This document shows, piece by piece, positions 55,850 to 64,000 of a stretch of DNA of 64,000 nucleotides. The notes below the pieces were generated by a model. That model was given only the letters and a program-made list of their open reading frames with translations. It had not been told where the DNA came from and ran no database searches. How positions within the stretch are numbered: position 1 is the stretch's first letter; the number at the start of each line of letters is the position of its first letter. Origin of the DNA: Aquila chrysaetos chrysaetos. Its lineage: Eukaryota; Chordata; Aves; Accipitriformes; Accipitridae. The stretch is from the NCBI RefSeq assembly GCF_900496995.4, contig NC_044023.1, positions 23,506,453 to 23,570,452 of the forward strand, written 5' to 3'. Position numbers and translations under genes: made by a program.

Positions 55850-56215
55850 TTGCAGGCTCAGCGAGCGCTCCTCTGTGCCCGCGCCAAGGCACATCCCTCC
55901 CCACGGGAGAATTTAGTGGTCGGGAAGCGACGCGGGGATGCGACACGGTCACGTCCCGCGCGCGGAGCCGCAGGTGAGGGCTCCAGCCCTGGGCTGTGCC
56001 CGCTCTGCCGGGTCACGGAGCATCTGCCACCCCGCGTCGGGCGCCGGGGGGTCTCCCCGTGACTCGGCACCGCGGGGACCCTCGCACCACGTCAGCCACG
56101 GGCTCCCTCCCGTTCGTGGCATCTGCCAGCCCGGCGGTGACCTCCCTCCGACGCGGGCGGGAGGCGAGGGAGGAAAGCTTTCTGTCAAGGACTTGGACTA
56201 GTCGCCCCGTCTAAC
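55850..56215. promoter_or_regulatory. Orphan CpG island 4, about 5.7 kb upstream of the GRM7 start
   Basis: About 45 CpGs lie in roughly 350 bases. The plus strand contains CAG|GTGAGG with GT at 55,974, a near-consensus donor immediately after the most CpG-dense stretch, and a GTCACGTC element resembling a CRE/E-box nearby. This is the arrangement of a CpG promoter with a short first exon. Being upstream of GRM7 on the same strand, it could feed an alternative 5' non-coding exon, or be independent. This is inference only. Confidence 0.5.
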
Positions 56216-59200
56216 AGATTGGCTTCCACTTACGGCCAAGGGTTTTCTCGTCCTCCCAGAGCCTTTTTCTTTTTTAAGCGGTAGCAGCCTGCGCACAGGT
56301 GGCAGGACCCAGGAGGTGACTGAAAATGGAAAATAACCGTGTATGTGTAAATTTGTGGATTTTTGCAAGCATCAGAGAAAGACAAATGTGTCTCTCCATG
56401 GAGCAGCTGAGGTTGGCTCTCAGAGCTGCACTGCTTTGGGTTTATATGGAATCACATTAGCATGTTGCAACAGAGAATTAGGCCCAGATACTTTGTGGTT
56501 TAGCACAAAGTATTTATTGCATTTTTTTCTTCATAGACTTGGGAACAATCCATAACATGTATTTTAGATTTACTAACTTATGTTATGAATTATAATTTAT
56601 TTATGATCTATATTATATTTTAATAATTTATACTCCAATAAGTTATAATTAGATATAAATATAAAAATAATTTTTTTTCTTATATAAATTAAGATCTAGC
56701 AAGAGATCCAAGCTACTATATCCTTGAAGAGAATTTGCTGTCCCCTGTTCTCCCTCGAAACCAGAGCCACACTGACACCTTCTCTTTGTAAACAGCAACA
56801 GCAAAGCACCGAGTTAAGGATCAGAGTTTTTCACTGGCCTCTGCTCCAAAAATTCATAGTTTTCTGAACGCCAGATAATCAGGATCTCTGGCTGCTATCC
56901 CAACACTGACTTCACCCAACAAATTAATTGCTTGTTCCATGTCCATTACAGTTGTTCAAAATCACCTCCAACTGTGCGCGGCAGCATCATGCTACATTAC
57001 CAAAATTTGAAATATTGTTTTAGTTCTCCTTTCTGCTAGTCCATTGCCCTTTGTTTTGCTTCCACTGGTCGGTTATAACACGATTTTGTGTTCACTCTGC
57101 CAGTTGCCCACATAAAAGCACTTTTTAATTACACAGCATCTTTGAAAGTAGGTGCGGGTAAGATCCTCCTGTGATGGAAATTGCATAGCTCCCCTGAAGG
57201 ACGCCAGCTATGATGCTGATTTCTTTCTGGCAAAGTCTTTGCTTATCCAGTAGCAATTTGGCTGAATCCATGATCTTATTTGACAGACAAGTTAAGAAAT
57301 GTTCTTGAATATGCTTTTGGATGTGTTTAACCACTGTTTACTTCTAAACAAATTCTCTTGCTGAAAAGATCAGGCTGGGGTTTTGGTTTGGGTTTTTTTG
57401 TTTGTTTGTTTGTTTGTTTTCTGGTGAAGTTTTGTTTTGTTTTGTGGTTTTTTTTGTGAAGCAAACCTTCACTGGGGGAGACGGAGCGTGTCCCCAGCAC
57501 CGCAAGGCATGCAGGCAGTGGAAGTGTGCCCGTGGGTGGTAGGGGCATGGGTGGGCTTCTGGGTGCCCGGTCCTACCTGGAGTGGTAATAGGGCTCACGT
57601 GCGTCAAAACCCAATTCCAACCTCCTCTGCGCATCGTTATTGGGGTGAGAAAAGTAGAATAGCTTCGTTCTTACCATAGGACGTCTGCAGCTTGTGCCGG
57701 TGTGAGCGCAGTGCTCCCACGGCTGAACCAGGACATCGACAGAAAGCGTTCGCCCTCTCTGGGAACTTAGCGAGCGACTTGTGCTGGGAATTTGATTTGG
57801 TACAAGAATGACTAATGGTGAAGTGAAATACAAAACGTCACATTGAAATGACTTTCCCACCATTCCCATATGCTTCTGTCAATATTCCCATTAAATACAT
57901 AAAATGCTATTTTACTGTAATAACATTGCTTTCCCAGAGTCATTTCAGATTAGGGCTACAACTTTAACATGATTTAGTATGTCGTAACTCGAAATTCTCA
58001 CTGATGGCTTTAAGAGTGGGTGAGTTCAGTTTTGAGTGGACATAATCTAATTTTTGCTTAGGAACTGCTTGTTGAATCCACTTAGTGTAGCTGTTCTGGT
58101 GGGCCGTAAGGGAGGAGAGGATTTTTTTAGATTCAGTGGGATACGGGCTGTTACGCAGCACAGGTGTGATACGCTCACGGTGGTATTTAGTCAGCGTTGT
58201 CTCACCTCCAGGTATTCAGTAATCCAAACCAAAATGAAATGCTTCTTCAAAGTAAAATATGGCAGTGACAGATGCACAGGCTATTATATTTAGTTTCTTG
58301 TCTGAGAGGGCCAGATTGAATGTAGGTAGCTGACTGCACATAGTGGATGGAGATCAGGTACGATGAAAGGGAGATTACTGGCTATTTTAAGAGTTAAACT
58401 TAAAAAGCAGGAAATTGAAAACTGATAAACAGGGTTTTTTTCAGGCGACGTCCAATTAAACAGTGGTAGTCATTACCACGGGAGGCCACCGAAGCCAAGT
58501 ACTTAGCAAGAGTGGAAGAGGGACTGGGCATTTTTACGGATATCAAGAATATCCAGAGTAATGATTAACTATATCAATTTTTGTAATGTAATTAGAATAA
58601 TTTTTCATGCTTCAAGGCTTAAACCAATTTCTATATATGAGAGACCAGGAAGAGACTTATGGTAGGAACAGATTAAAGACATCTGCATACTGCAGAGCTC
58701 CTGCCTTTTCTTCTGACACATCTGCTGCTATTCCAAGAGAAGATACTGGGCTGGGATGGACCCTGGGTCTGCCTTGATCAGCTGTGTCATTTTCTGTGTT
58801 GCCTTAGGGAATCTGGTGCAGAATACATAGACTAATTTTTTAGGTAAACCAGGGCATGAGGAAAAGGAGGGTGAAGTAGACAGCAGATGGGTTTTCTGTA
58901 ATTTTGAGAGGATAAACATGTTGAATGTAACTGCAGATTCACCCAAAGGAAAAAAAAAAACAAAAATCAACAGGAAGCTTTCAAAATCATGAGGTAGCTT
59001 CCTGCAAAACAATGAGATTTATTAGAAAAGATGATTTGTATTTACATCCTTTCCAAATCTTGAGCACTTAAGGCAAACTTGAGTCATGCTTGCAAACTCT
59101 TCTCTACAACCACTAGAGTCAGATTTTTTAATAATAATAAATACAGCTAAGATTCTCAAAGAGGAGCTTTAAGTGGGCAAGAGGTAAATAAACGCTGAAG

Positions 59201-60849
59201 AGCTTACACTTTAACTGCGCACGTTCAGGTGTCAAAGGGGGATGGAGCTGATGTTACCAAGGACTAGCTGAGGAGGAAAGCACTTACACTGCGCAGCAGG
59301 TGAACTGACGTAAAGAGCTAAGATGCGTGTATGCCTCGAGGGGCGGTAAATGGGCACTGGTTACGCTGCAAGCTCGACTGGCAGAGGTTGGATGAGGAGT
59401 GAGTGTCTGATCCTGGGGCTGTGGGGAGGCAGCAGCCAAGTCACCAGCATCTGTGACACCCCCCACCGCCCCCAGCATGTGTGTGCCCCATCCTGCACGT
59501 GAACTTTCCACTCTCAGGATGATGACGGTGGACGTGTGCAGGTTTGGTGGAAAAGTACGGCTGTGCTTTCAGCCAGTGATGAACAAAAATGATAAACAGC
59601 AAGGCCTGGGCGATGGCACAGGCTGCATCATGATACCCAAATTACAATGAAATAGTTTCTTACGATGTTTGCAGGCCGTGGAAAAACTAAATTTTGGTCC
59701 CAAGCCCCAAAATTATAATTTCTAGTGGAGAAGTCCAGCTGCTTTTATTGTTGTTTATGCTTGTTATATCCTGGCCCTACTGCAAAATCCTCCGACCCGC
59801 TACATCTGTTCAGTTCTGCTGCTGCTCTCCAAATGTCCCCTTTCACCAAGGAACATTCAGATGCCTTCTCTGGTTGTGGTGGTACTTGAATAGCACCAGT
59901 TTGGAAACCTTGGCTGTAGTAACTTCTGCCAAATACAAGTGGACACAGAGAACCAATGTACAAGGGAAAGAAAAAAAGGCTGAAAAATACAGTAAGGACA
60001 CAATTTTAAAAATACAGAGATTTTTAAGGTGTTAAAATGCCTTAATAATTATTGGAAGATGCATCACTAACGCCTAGCCAGCTCCATCTCAGTCAAGACC
60101 CGTCCAGCAAGGCCACTCACTTGTGACTGCCAGACTAGTCGCGCTGCAACATTGCAGTGTTGTGAGATAAAATTTGGCCATGCCGAAACAGATCAAAACC
60201 ATCAGTTTTTACTGGTATTTTTTACTGTTACAACAGTAACAGTTGTGTTACTCTGACTTCACTGAAATATAATGTGTTGGCAATTAAGCAATCACTGTAG
60301 CTGTCTTTTGGTGAGTAACACTTCAGAGTTGTAGCTGGACTAGGCAGGCTGAGCTACTGCGCATCGAGCGTGGCTGGTCTGGTGGGTGCTAGGGGCCAAA
60401 TGATGAACCGTGGCTATACTTGATCTGGTATTTATGAAGGAGGAATTAAAGGTTGTCTCCAAAAAATGCGCTTGGTCTGGCGGGAACCAGGTGTCAGAGA
60501 TGTATTTTGCATTACTCTTGAACCGGGAATGTGACAGGGCGTGGACTTGCTGGTCAGCAGGGAATGGCAACAGGTGGGTGTCTCTTTGGCCGTTACAGTT
60601 TGGGGATGAAGGGAACAAACCCAGGATGTTCCATCATCCTCGAGATCGGGGTGTGCCGAAGAAAAATGGGTGTGGAGATCTTGAAATAGAACGAGATCGG
60701 CTGCCTTACTTCGGTTTTGGGAGTATGGGGTTACATCCAAACTCCTCCTCCTCCTCACCGGCTCCATTGGTATCCACCTTAGCGGGGAGGAGGATCTCTT
60801 TTTTTTTATGTCAAACCGGATGGCTGGTTTGGATGCAATAGGCTTGCTA
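56216..60849. other. Gene-free stretch immediately upstream of the GRM7 CpG island
   Basis: No supported coding exon. A very AT-rich segment lies at 56,565-56,695 and TTTG repeats at 57,391-57,443. Distal GRM7 regulatory elements are expected somewhere in such sequence, but none can be named with confidence. Confidence 0.65.
57391..57443 (+). repeat. (TTTG)n and TTTTG-rich tract
   Basis: About six TTTG units to 57,420, then a second TTTTG cluster after a short gap. Low-complexity DNA. Confidence 0.93.
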
Positions 60850-61000
60850 GCATGCTCCTGCACCTCGGCGGCAGGCTTCGGCGCGCTGGCTCTCCTCGCC
60901 CGCCGGACCCCGCCGGGATCCCCAGCTCGCCCCGCTCCCCGCCGCGGCACTGCCGGTCCCTGCTAGCTAGGGGCGCCCGCTGCCCGAGGCTTCCCCGCCG

Positions 61001-61045
61001 GGAGGAGGAGGAGGAGGAGGAGGAGGGGGGAAGGAGGAGGAGGAT
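61001..61045 (+). repeat. GGA-rich trinucleotide tract upstream of GRM7
   Basis: Positions 61,001 to about 61,025 are perfect GGA repeats, followed by a G-run and a further short GGA block to about 61,045. It is a purine tract at the 5' part of the GRM7 CpG island. Such tracts can form tetrad or heptad G-structures and are often length-variable. Confidence 0.9.
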
Positions 61046-61323
61046 GCTCCAGTGGGGCTGAGCGGCCGTGTCCCCCCCCCCCAGCTCCTCCCCGGAGGCT
61101 CCTTTCGCGGGTGCTTCCCAGCCGCGGGCAGCCGCGCATCCCCCGCCGCGCCCGGCGCCGGCTCCCGGCCGCTGCCCTCCCGCTCCGGCCCCGGAGAGCG
61201 GGGCTGCCCGGGCTCTCCCCTTCCTTCTCCGGCGCCGTCGGGGTCCGGCCAGCCTCCGCGCCACCTGTAGCCCCCCCTCCTGACCCCCATAACTCGCCGG
61301 GCCCGGGGCCGCCGTCCGGCTCC

Positions 61324-61389
61324 ATCCCCATCCCCATCCCCATCCCCATCCCCATCCCCATCCCCATCCCCATCCCCATCCCCATCCCC
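61324..61389 (+). repeat. (ATCCCC)11 hexanucleotide repeat in the GRM7 promoter or 5' UTR
   Basis: There are 11 perfect uninterrupted copies of ATCCCC (66 bases), about 340 bases upstream of the GRM7 start codon. The minus strand reads (GGGGAT)n, which gives runs of four Gs separated by two bases, a pattern that readily forms G-quadruplexes; the plus strand could form an i-motif. Translated frames give only dipeptide repeats, so it is not coding. Perfect repeats of this length are usually length-variable between individuals. Confidence 0.97.
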
Positions 61390-61419
61390 GGGCCGGGCTC
61401 GGGCGGCGCGGCCGCATCC

Positions 61420-61482
61420 TGCGCAGCGGCGGGCGGGGCGGAGGAGGGGGCGGGAGGCGGAGAGGACCGGCCACCATTTAAA
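61420..61482 (+). promoter_or_regulatory. GRM7: Candidate GRM7 core promoter: NRF1-like site, GC boxes and TTTAAA box
   Basis: Within 63 bases lie TGCGCA (61,420), GGGCGGGGC (61,431), GGGGGCGGGA (61,446) and GCCACCATTTAAAG, whose TTTAAA spans 61,477-61,482. The order (Sp1-type sites followed by a TATA-variant) is typical of a proximal promoter. If TTTAAA acts as a TATA element, transcription would start near 61,507, giving a 5' UTR of about 220 bases. The CCACCATTT overlap also resembles a YY1 site. The start site is inferred; CpG-island promoters often use several. Confidence 0.45.
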
Positions 61483-61642
61483 GCGGTAGCGGCGCGGCGC
61501 GGCTCCCCAGTGCCGTGCTGCCGCGGAGCGCGGCGGAGGCAGCCGCGGCCAGGGCGGGCGGGAGCGGCCGAACCCCCCCGCCGCCTCCGCCGCCGCCTCC
61601 CCGGCCCGGCCCGGCCCGCCGCCCCCGGCCCCTCCGGGCTGC

Positions 61643-61726
61643 ATGAAGGCGCAGGGGAGCGCGGGCGGGAGCGTGGGGCATCGCCCGGGGCATCGCCCCG
61701 GCGGCGGCGGCACCGGTACCGGCACC
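61643..61726 (+). other. Possible in-frame N-terminal extension of GRM7 (upstream ATG)
   Basis: An ATG at 61,643 is in frame with the GRM7 start and has no stop in between, so 28 extra residues could be added. They are glycine-, threonine- and histidine-rich (MKAQGS...GTGT) and would sit in front of the signal peptide. The ATG has T at -3 and A at +4, a weak initiation context, whereas 61,727 has A at -3 and G at +4. I read this as 5' UTR. A short direct repeat, GGGGCATCGCCC-like, occurs twice near 61,677-61,700. Confidence 0.6.
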
Positions 61727-62236
61727 ATGGTCCGCCTGGGCAGGCTCCTGCGGCTCCTGACTCTGATGAAGTTGCCCTGCTGCCTGCTGGAGTTCCTGCT
61801 CTCCGAGGCGGCCCAGGGGCAGGAGATGTACGCGCCCCACTCCATCCGGCTGGAGGGGGACATCACCCTGGGCGGCCTCTTCCCCGTCCACGCCAAGGGC
61901 CCCCCGGGCGTGCCCTGCGGGGACATCAAGAAGGAGAACGGCATCCACAGGCTGGAGGCGATGCTCTACGCCCTGGACCAGATCAACAGCGACCCGGACC
62001 TGCTGCCCAATGTCACGCTGGGCGCTCGCATCCTGGACACCTGCTCCCGAGACACCTACGCGCTGGAGCAGTCCCTCACCTTCGTCCAGGCTCTCATCCA
62101 GAAGGACACCTCCGACGTGAGGTGTACCAACGGGGAGCCGCCCGTCTTCGTCAAGCCGGAAAAAGTAGTTGGAGTGATCGGGGCGTCGGGAAGTTCGGTG
62201 TCCATTATGGTGGCCAACATCCTCCGGCTCTTCCAG
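61727..62236 (+). CDS. GRM7: Metabotropic glutamate receptor 7, coding exon 1 (partial gene)
   Basis: GRM7 is a presynaptic group III class C GPCR that senses glutamate and signals through Gi/o to lower cAMP and transmitter release. This exon encodes 170 residues. Residues 1-31 form a signal peptide (basic start, hydrophobic core, likely cleavage before QEMYAPHS). The rest is lobe 1 of the Venus-flytrap ligand domain. Visible landmarks are R75 in GIHRLEAM, equivalent to the human glutamate-binding R78; the GASGSS loop (152-157) holding ligand-contacting serine; an NVT glycosylation sequon at N95; and cysteines 64, 106 and 133. Compared with human GRM7 as I recall it, the signal peptide is three residues shorter. 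The start is chosen for its strong context (GCACCATGG) and its match to the known N-terminus. An in-frame ATG at 61,643 is in weak context. The exon ends in CAG before GTAGGG, phase 0, as in other group III receptors. The remaining exons lie outside the window. GRM4 and GRM8 are less similar at the N-terminus. Confidence 0.97.
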
Positions 62237-62242
62237 GTAGGG
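62235..62242 (+). other. GRM7: GRM7 intron 1 splice donor
   Basis: The exon ends in CAG at 62,236 and the intron begins GTAGGG at 62,237. The break follows the residues ILRLFQ, the point where coding exon 1 ends in group III metabotropic glutamate receptor genes. After it the open frame loses all similarity to the receptor, which confirms the boundary. Confidence 0.92.
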
Positions 62243-62520
62243 CTGCGCCGCGCCGGGCGGGTCGCGGAGCTCCTTCCCGGCCGGGCCGGGCCGTTCCGCG
62301 GGGCTCTGCCCGCCGGGGACGGGCGGTGGAGGCGTCCGCGGCCGCCCGCCGCTCCGGACTCCGTTCGTGCCCCTTCAGGCTCTTCGTTTGGCTCCCCGCC
62401 GGAGCATCTTGTTGCCCTCCCAGCCACCCTCCCTGCTTCAGCATCCTCCCCCGGTGCGTGGCACTTTCTGGATTTGTCGCCCCATTTGCAAGAAGCAATC
62501 CGTGAAGGGAAAGGAGGAGG

Positions 62521-62569
62521 GGGAGGAAAAAAAAAAAATTAAAAAAAAAAAAAAGGAGGAAAGGCGACG
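62521..62569 (+). repeat. A-rich low-complexity tract in GRM7 intron 1
   Basis: Two A runs of 12 to 14 bases separated by TT sit between GGAGG blocks. It is an all-purine low-complexity stretch in otherwise GC-rich DNA. Confidence 0.9.
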
Positions 62570-62694
62570 ATTGAGATGGGTTTGCCTTAGAGAGAAATAT
62601 GGCTCGGCAGAGACGCGGGCGCAAGGCAGCGGGGGCACGGCCGGGACGGGCTTCTCGCATGAAATCTCCGCGCTGTGCGAGGGCAGGATGTCCC

Positions 62695-62731
62695 GGGGGT
62701 CGGGGGGGGTCGGGGGCTCGGGGCGGGGGGG
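62695..62731 (+). repeat. G-quadruplex-forming G-run cluster, GRM7 intron 1
   Basis: Five G runs of four to eight bases are separated by only one to three bases. This fits the classical four-run quadruplex pattern on the sense strand, so both the DNA and the pre-mRNA could fold. A further G run of about 13 bases follows near 62,840. Confidence 0.85.
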
Positions 62732-63025
62732 CTCTCCCCGGCGGCACTTGACGGAGCCGGGGCCGCGCTGGGCAACTCCGGGCACCCCACCGCTTCCCGG
62801 GGCTGGCTCGGGCCGGGGCTCCCCCCGCTCTCCCGAGGCGGGGGGGGGGGGGGTACGGAGCCGAGCCCAGACCCCCGCTCGGAGGGGGGGCGGCGGAGGG
62901 GCCGGGCAGCGCAGCCGTCCCGGGGGCCGGGGGCGGCTGGCCGGGCTCCGGCCGCAGCCCGGGAGCGCCGCTCCGCTCCGGGAAGCGCCGAGGGAAGATG
63001 AGCGGAGCCGGGGGATTAAAGCACC

Positions 63026-63057
63026 GTGTGTGTGTGTGCGTGTGTGTGTGCGTGTGC
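63026..63057 (+). repeat. (GT)n microsatellite with CG interruptions, GRM7 intron 1
   Basis: An alternating GT/GC tract of 32 bases lies at the end of the CpG island. Alternating purine-pyrimidine sequence of this type can adopt Z-DNA. It is likely polymorphic. Confidence 0.95.
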
Positions 63058-64000
63058 GGGGGAGATGCTCTGCAGCGCCTGCCCGTTTCTCTGCCGCCCC
63101 CCCCCCCCCGGGTCTCGCTGCGATCGTGCCCCTCCGGGCGCCGGGGCTGGCTGTCGGGGCACGGACACTTGTCCCCCGTCGTCGTCCCCCCCCCTCCATC
63201 TCCTCGGCTGCATCCTCCTGCCCTTCCTTCTCCGGCACCCCAAGTCCGGGAGACGGCATCTGTGCGGGGCTGAGCCGGGGTTTGGTTCAGCCGGGGGGGG
63301 GCGGGCCGGGGGCTCCTGGCTGGGGGGTGTCCCCCCCCGCCCCCGGGGCGCTGGGTGAAGCCAGCGGGACCCGGCAGCGAGCCCCGGGTGCTCCTCGGCA
63401 GCGATCGCGGGTGCAGTGACAGTGACACAACCGCCACCAGATGCATCGTGAGCAGCGGAGTTTCTCGCTTCCTATCCTACGCCTTCGCATGCGGAAGGTG
63501 GTGGTGGGGTTTATTTTTATTTTTGTGCAGCGGGCGGAGAGATCCCCCGCTTTTCCCAGCTGGAAACTTGTGAGGTTTTCACGGCAAATCCACTCTCTGC
63601 TGTCAGCAGTCATCGTTACTCCTTATTCCCATCTGGCTGTTGGTGCCAGGTACGGCCGTCACATGCAAGACGAACGGAGCGATGCACCTTCTCCCATGGC
63701 TGCCCTTTGCGCTGCCCAGCCAGACTCGGTCCTGTCCGTTTTCCTGGCAGAACATTAAGGATCTGGTTTTGTTTTCCTTGCTTGCCTCCCCCTCTTGGCA
63801 AATTAAAATGCGACTTGTATTGCTTCTGGATTCAGCGGTGTACTGAATCTCTAACAATTTGTGCGGCTTTAACGTGCGGGTCTTTGTATTGCAATGCTAC
63901 TGCCGAGAAAGCAGCCCTGCTCGTGTGCGCGAGCAAGCTTGGCATCGCTAGGTACGCTGTACTTATTTCTGTTCGAGACTTCTTGCATTACAAACACCCC

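Larger units (their letters stand above)
60850..63460 (+). promoter_or_regulatory. GRM7: Large CpG island covering the GRM7 promoter, exon 1 and start of intron 1
   Basis: CpG density and GC content rise sharply at about 60,850 and stay high to about 63,460, where sequence returns to mixed composition. The island surrounds the GRM7 start codon, as expected for a brain-expressed receptor gene with a CpG-island promoter. It contains GC boxes at 61,431-61,439 and 61,446-61,455, an NRF1-like TGCGCA at 61,420-61,425, and a TATA-variant just downstream. Simple repeats (GGA, ATCCCC, GT, G-runs) are concentrated inside it. Long open frames on both strands across this island are by-products of the high GC content. 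Confidence 0.9.
62237..64000 (+). other. GRM7: Start of GRM7 intron 1
   Basis: The first 1.2 kb is very GC-rich CpG-island DNA with A-rich, G-run and GT-repeat tracts. From about 63,460 the sequence becomes ordinary mixed composition. No exon of GRM7 follows inside the window; introns of this gene are usually very long. Open frames here on either strand have no recognisable similarity. Confidence 0.9.

Noticed and set aside
60967..61944. 325-codon minus-strand open frame antisense to GRM7 exon 1
   Set aside because: Shadow of the coding exon and repeats, including a Gly-Asp run from the hexamer repeat.
61111..62505. 464-codon plus-strand open frame overlapping GRM7 exon 1
   Set aside because: It is in a different frame from GRM7, encodes the ATCCCC repeat as alternating Pro-Ile, and is low-complexity Pro/Arg/Ala sequence produced by the high GC of the CpG island.
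62205..63446. 413-codon minus-strand open frame in the GRM7 CpG island
   Set aside because: Low-complexity Pro/Arg/Ser/Gly composition, no domain and no codon-level signal; long frames are expected in such GC-rich DNA.

Overview
The window is vertebrate nuclear DNA, most likely from a bird; a crocodilian or turtle is possible. Three things point there. The only protein-coding exon I recognise encodes the start of metabotropic glutamate receptor 7 (GRM7), nearly identical to the amniote protein. The only recognisable transposon is a decayed CR1-type LINE, the dominant LINE of birds and other sauropsids. No mammalian-type SINE or L1 sequence is recognisable, and recognisable repeats are sparse.

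Layout: positions 1 to about 60,840 look like non-coding gene-desert sequence upstream of GRM7. Most of it is moderately AT-rich, with scattered homopolymers, short tandem repeats, one CR1 fossil (about 17.2-18.6 kb) and four orphan CpG-rich blocks (about 1.2-1.75, 27.2-27.45, 51.9-52.2 and 55.85-56.2 kb). The first block carries a full match to the CTCF core motif. The last two contain good splice-donor sequences and might be promoters of unannotated or alternative first exons. One isolated TATA box, with a correctly spaced initiator and a downstream splice donor, lies at 30.1-30.3 kb. No open reading frame in this region resembles a known protein.

From about 60.85 to 63.45 kb lies the large CpG island of GRM7. 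It holds a GGA-rich repeat, 11 perfect copies of an ATCCCC hexanucleotide, GC boxes, a TATA-variant (TTTAAA), and GRM7 coding exon 1 (61,727-62,236, plus strand, 170 codons). The exon encodes the signal peptide and the first part of the extracellular glutamate-binding domain, and ends in a phase-0 splice donor. The rest of the window is the beginning of GRM7 intron 1, opening with GC-rich, G-quadruplex-prone DNA.

There is no operon, CRISPR array, phage or bacterial feature. I found no clearly new biological system. The items most worth checking are the GRM7 hexanucleotide repeat, the orphan CpG islands and the isolated TATA promoter candidate. All calls are by eye; no alignment or database search was run.
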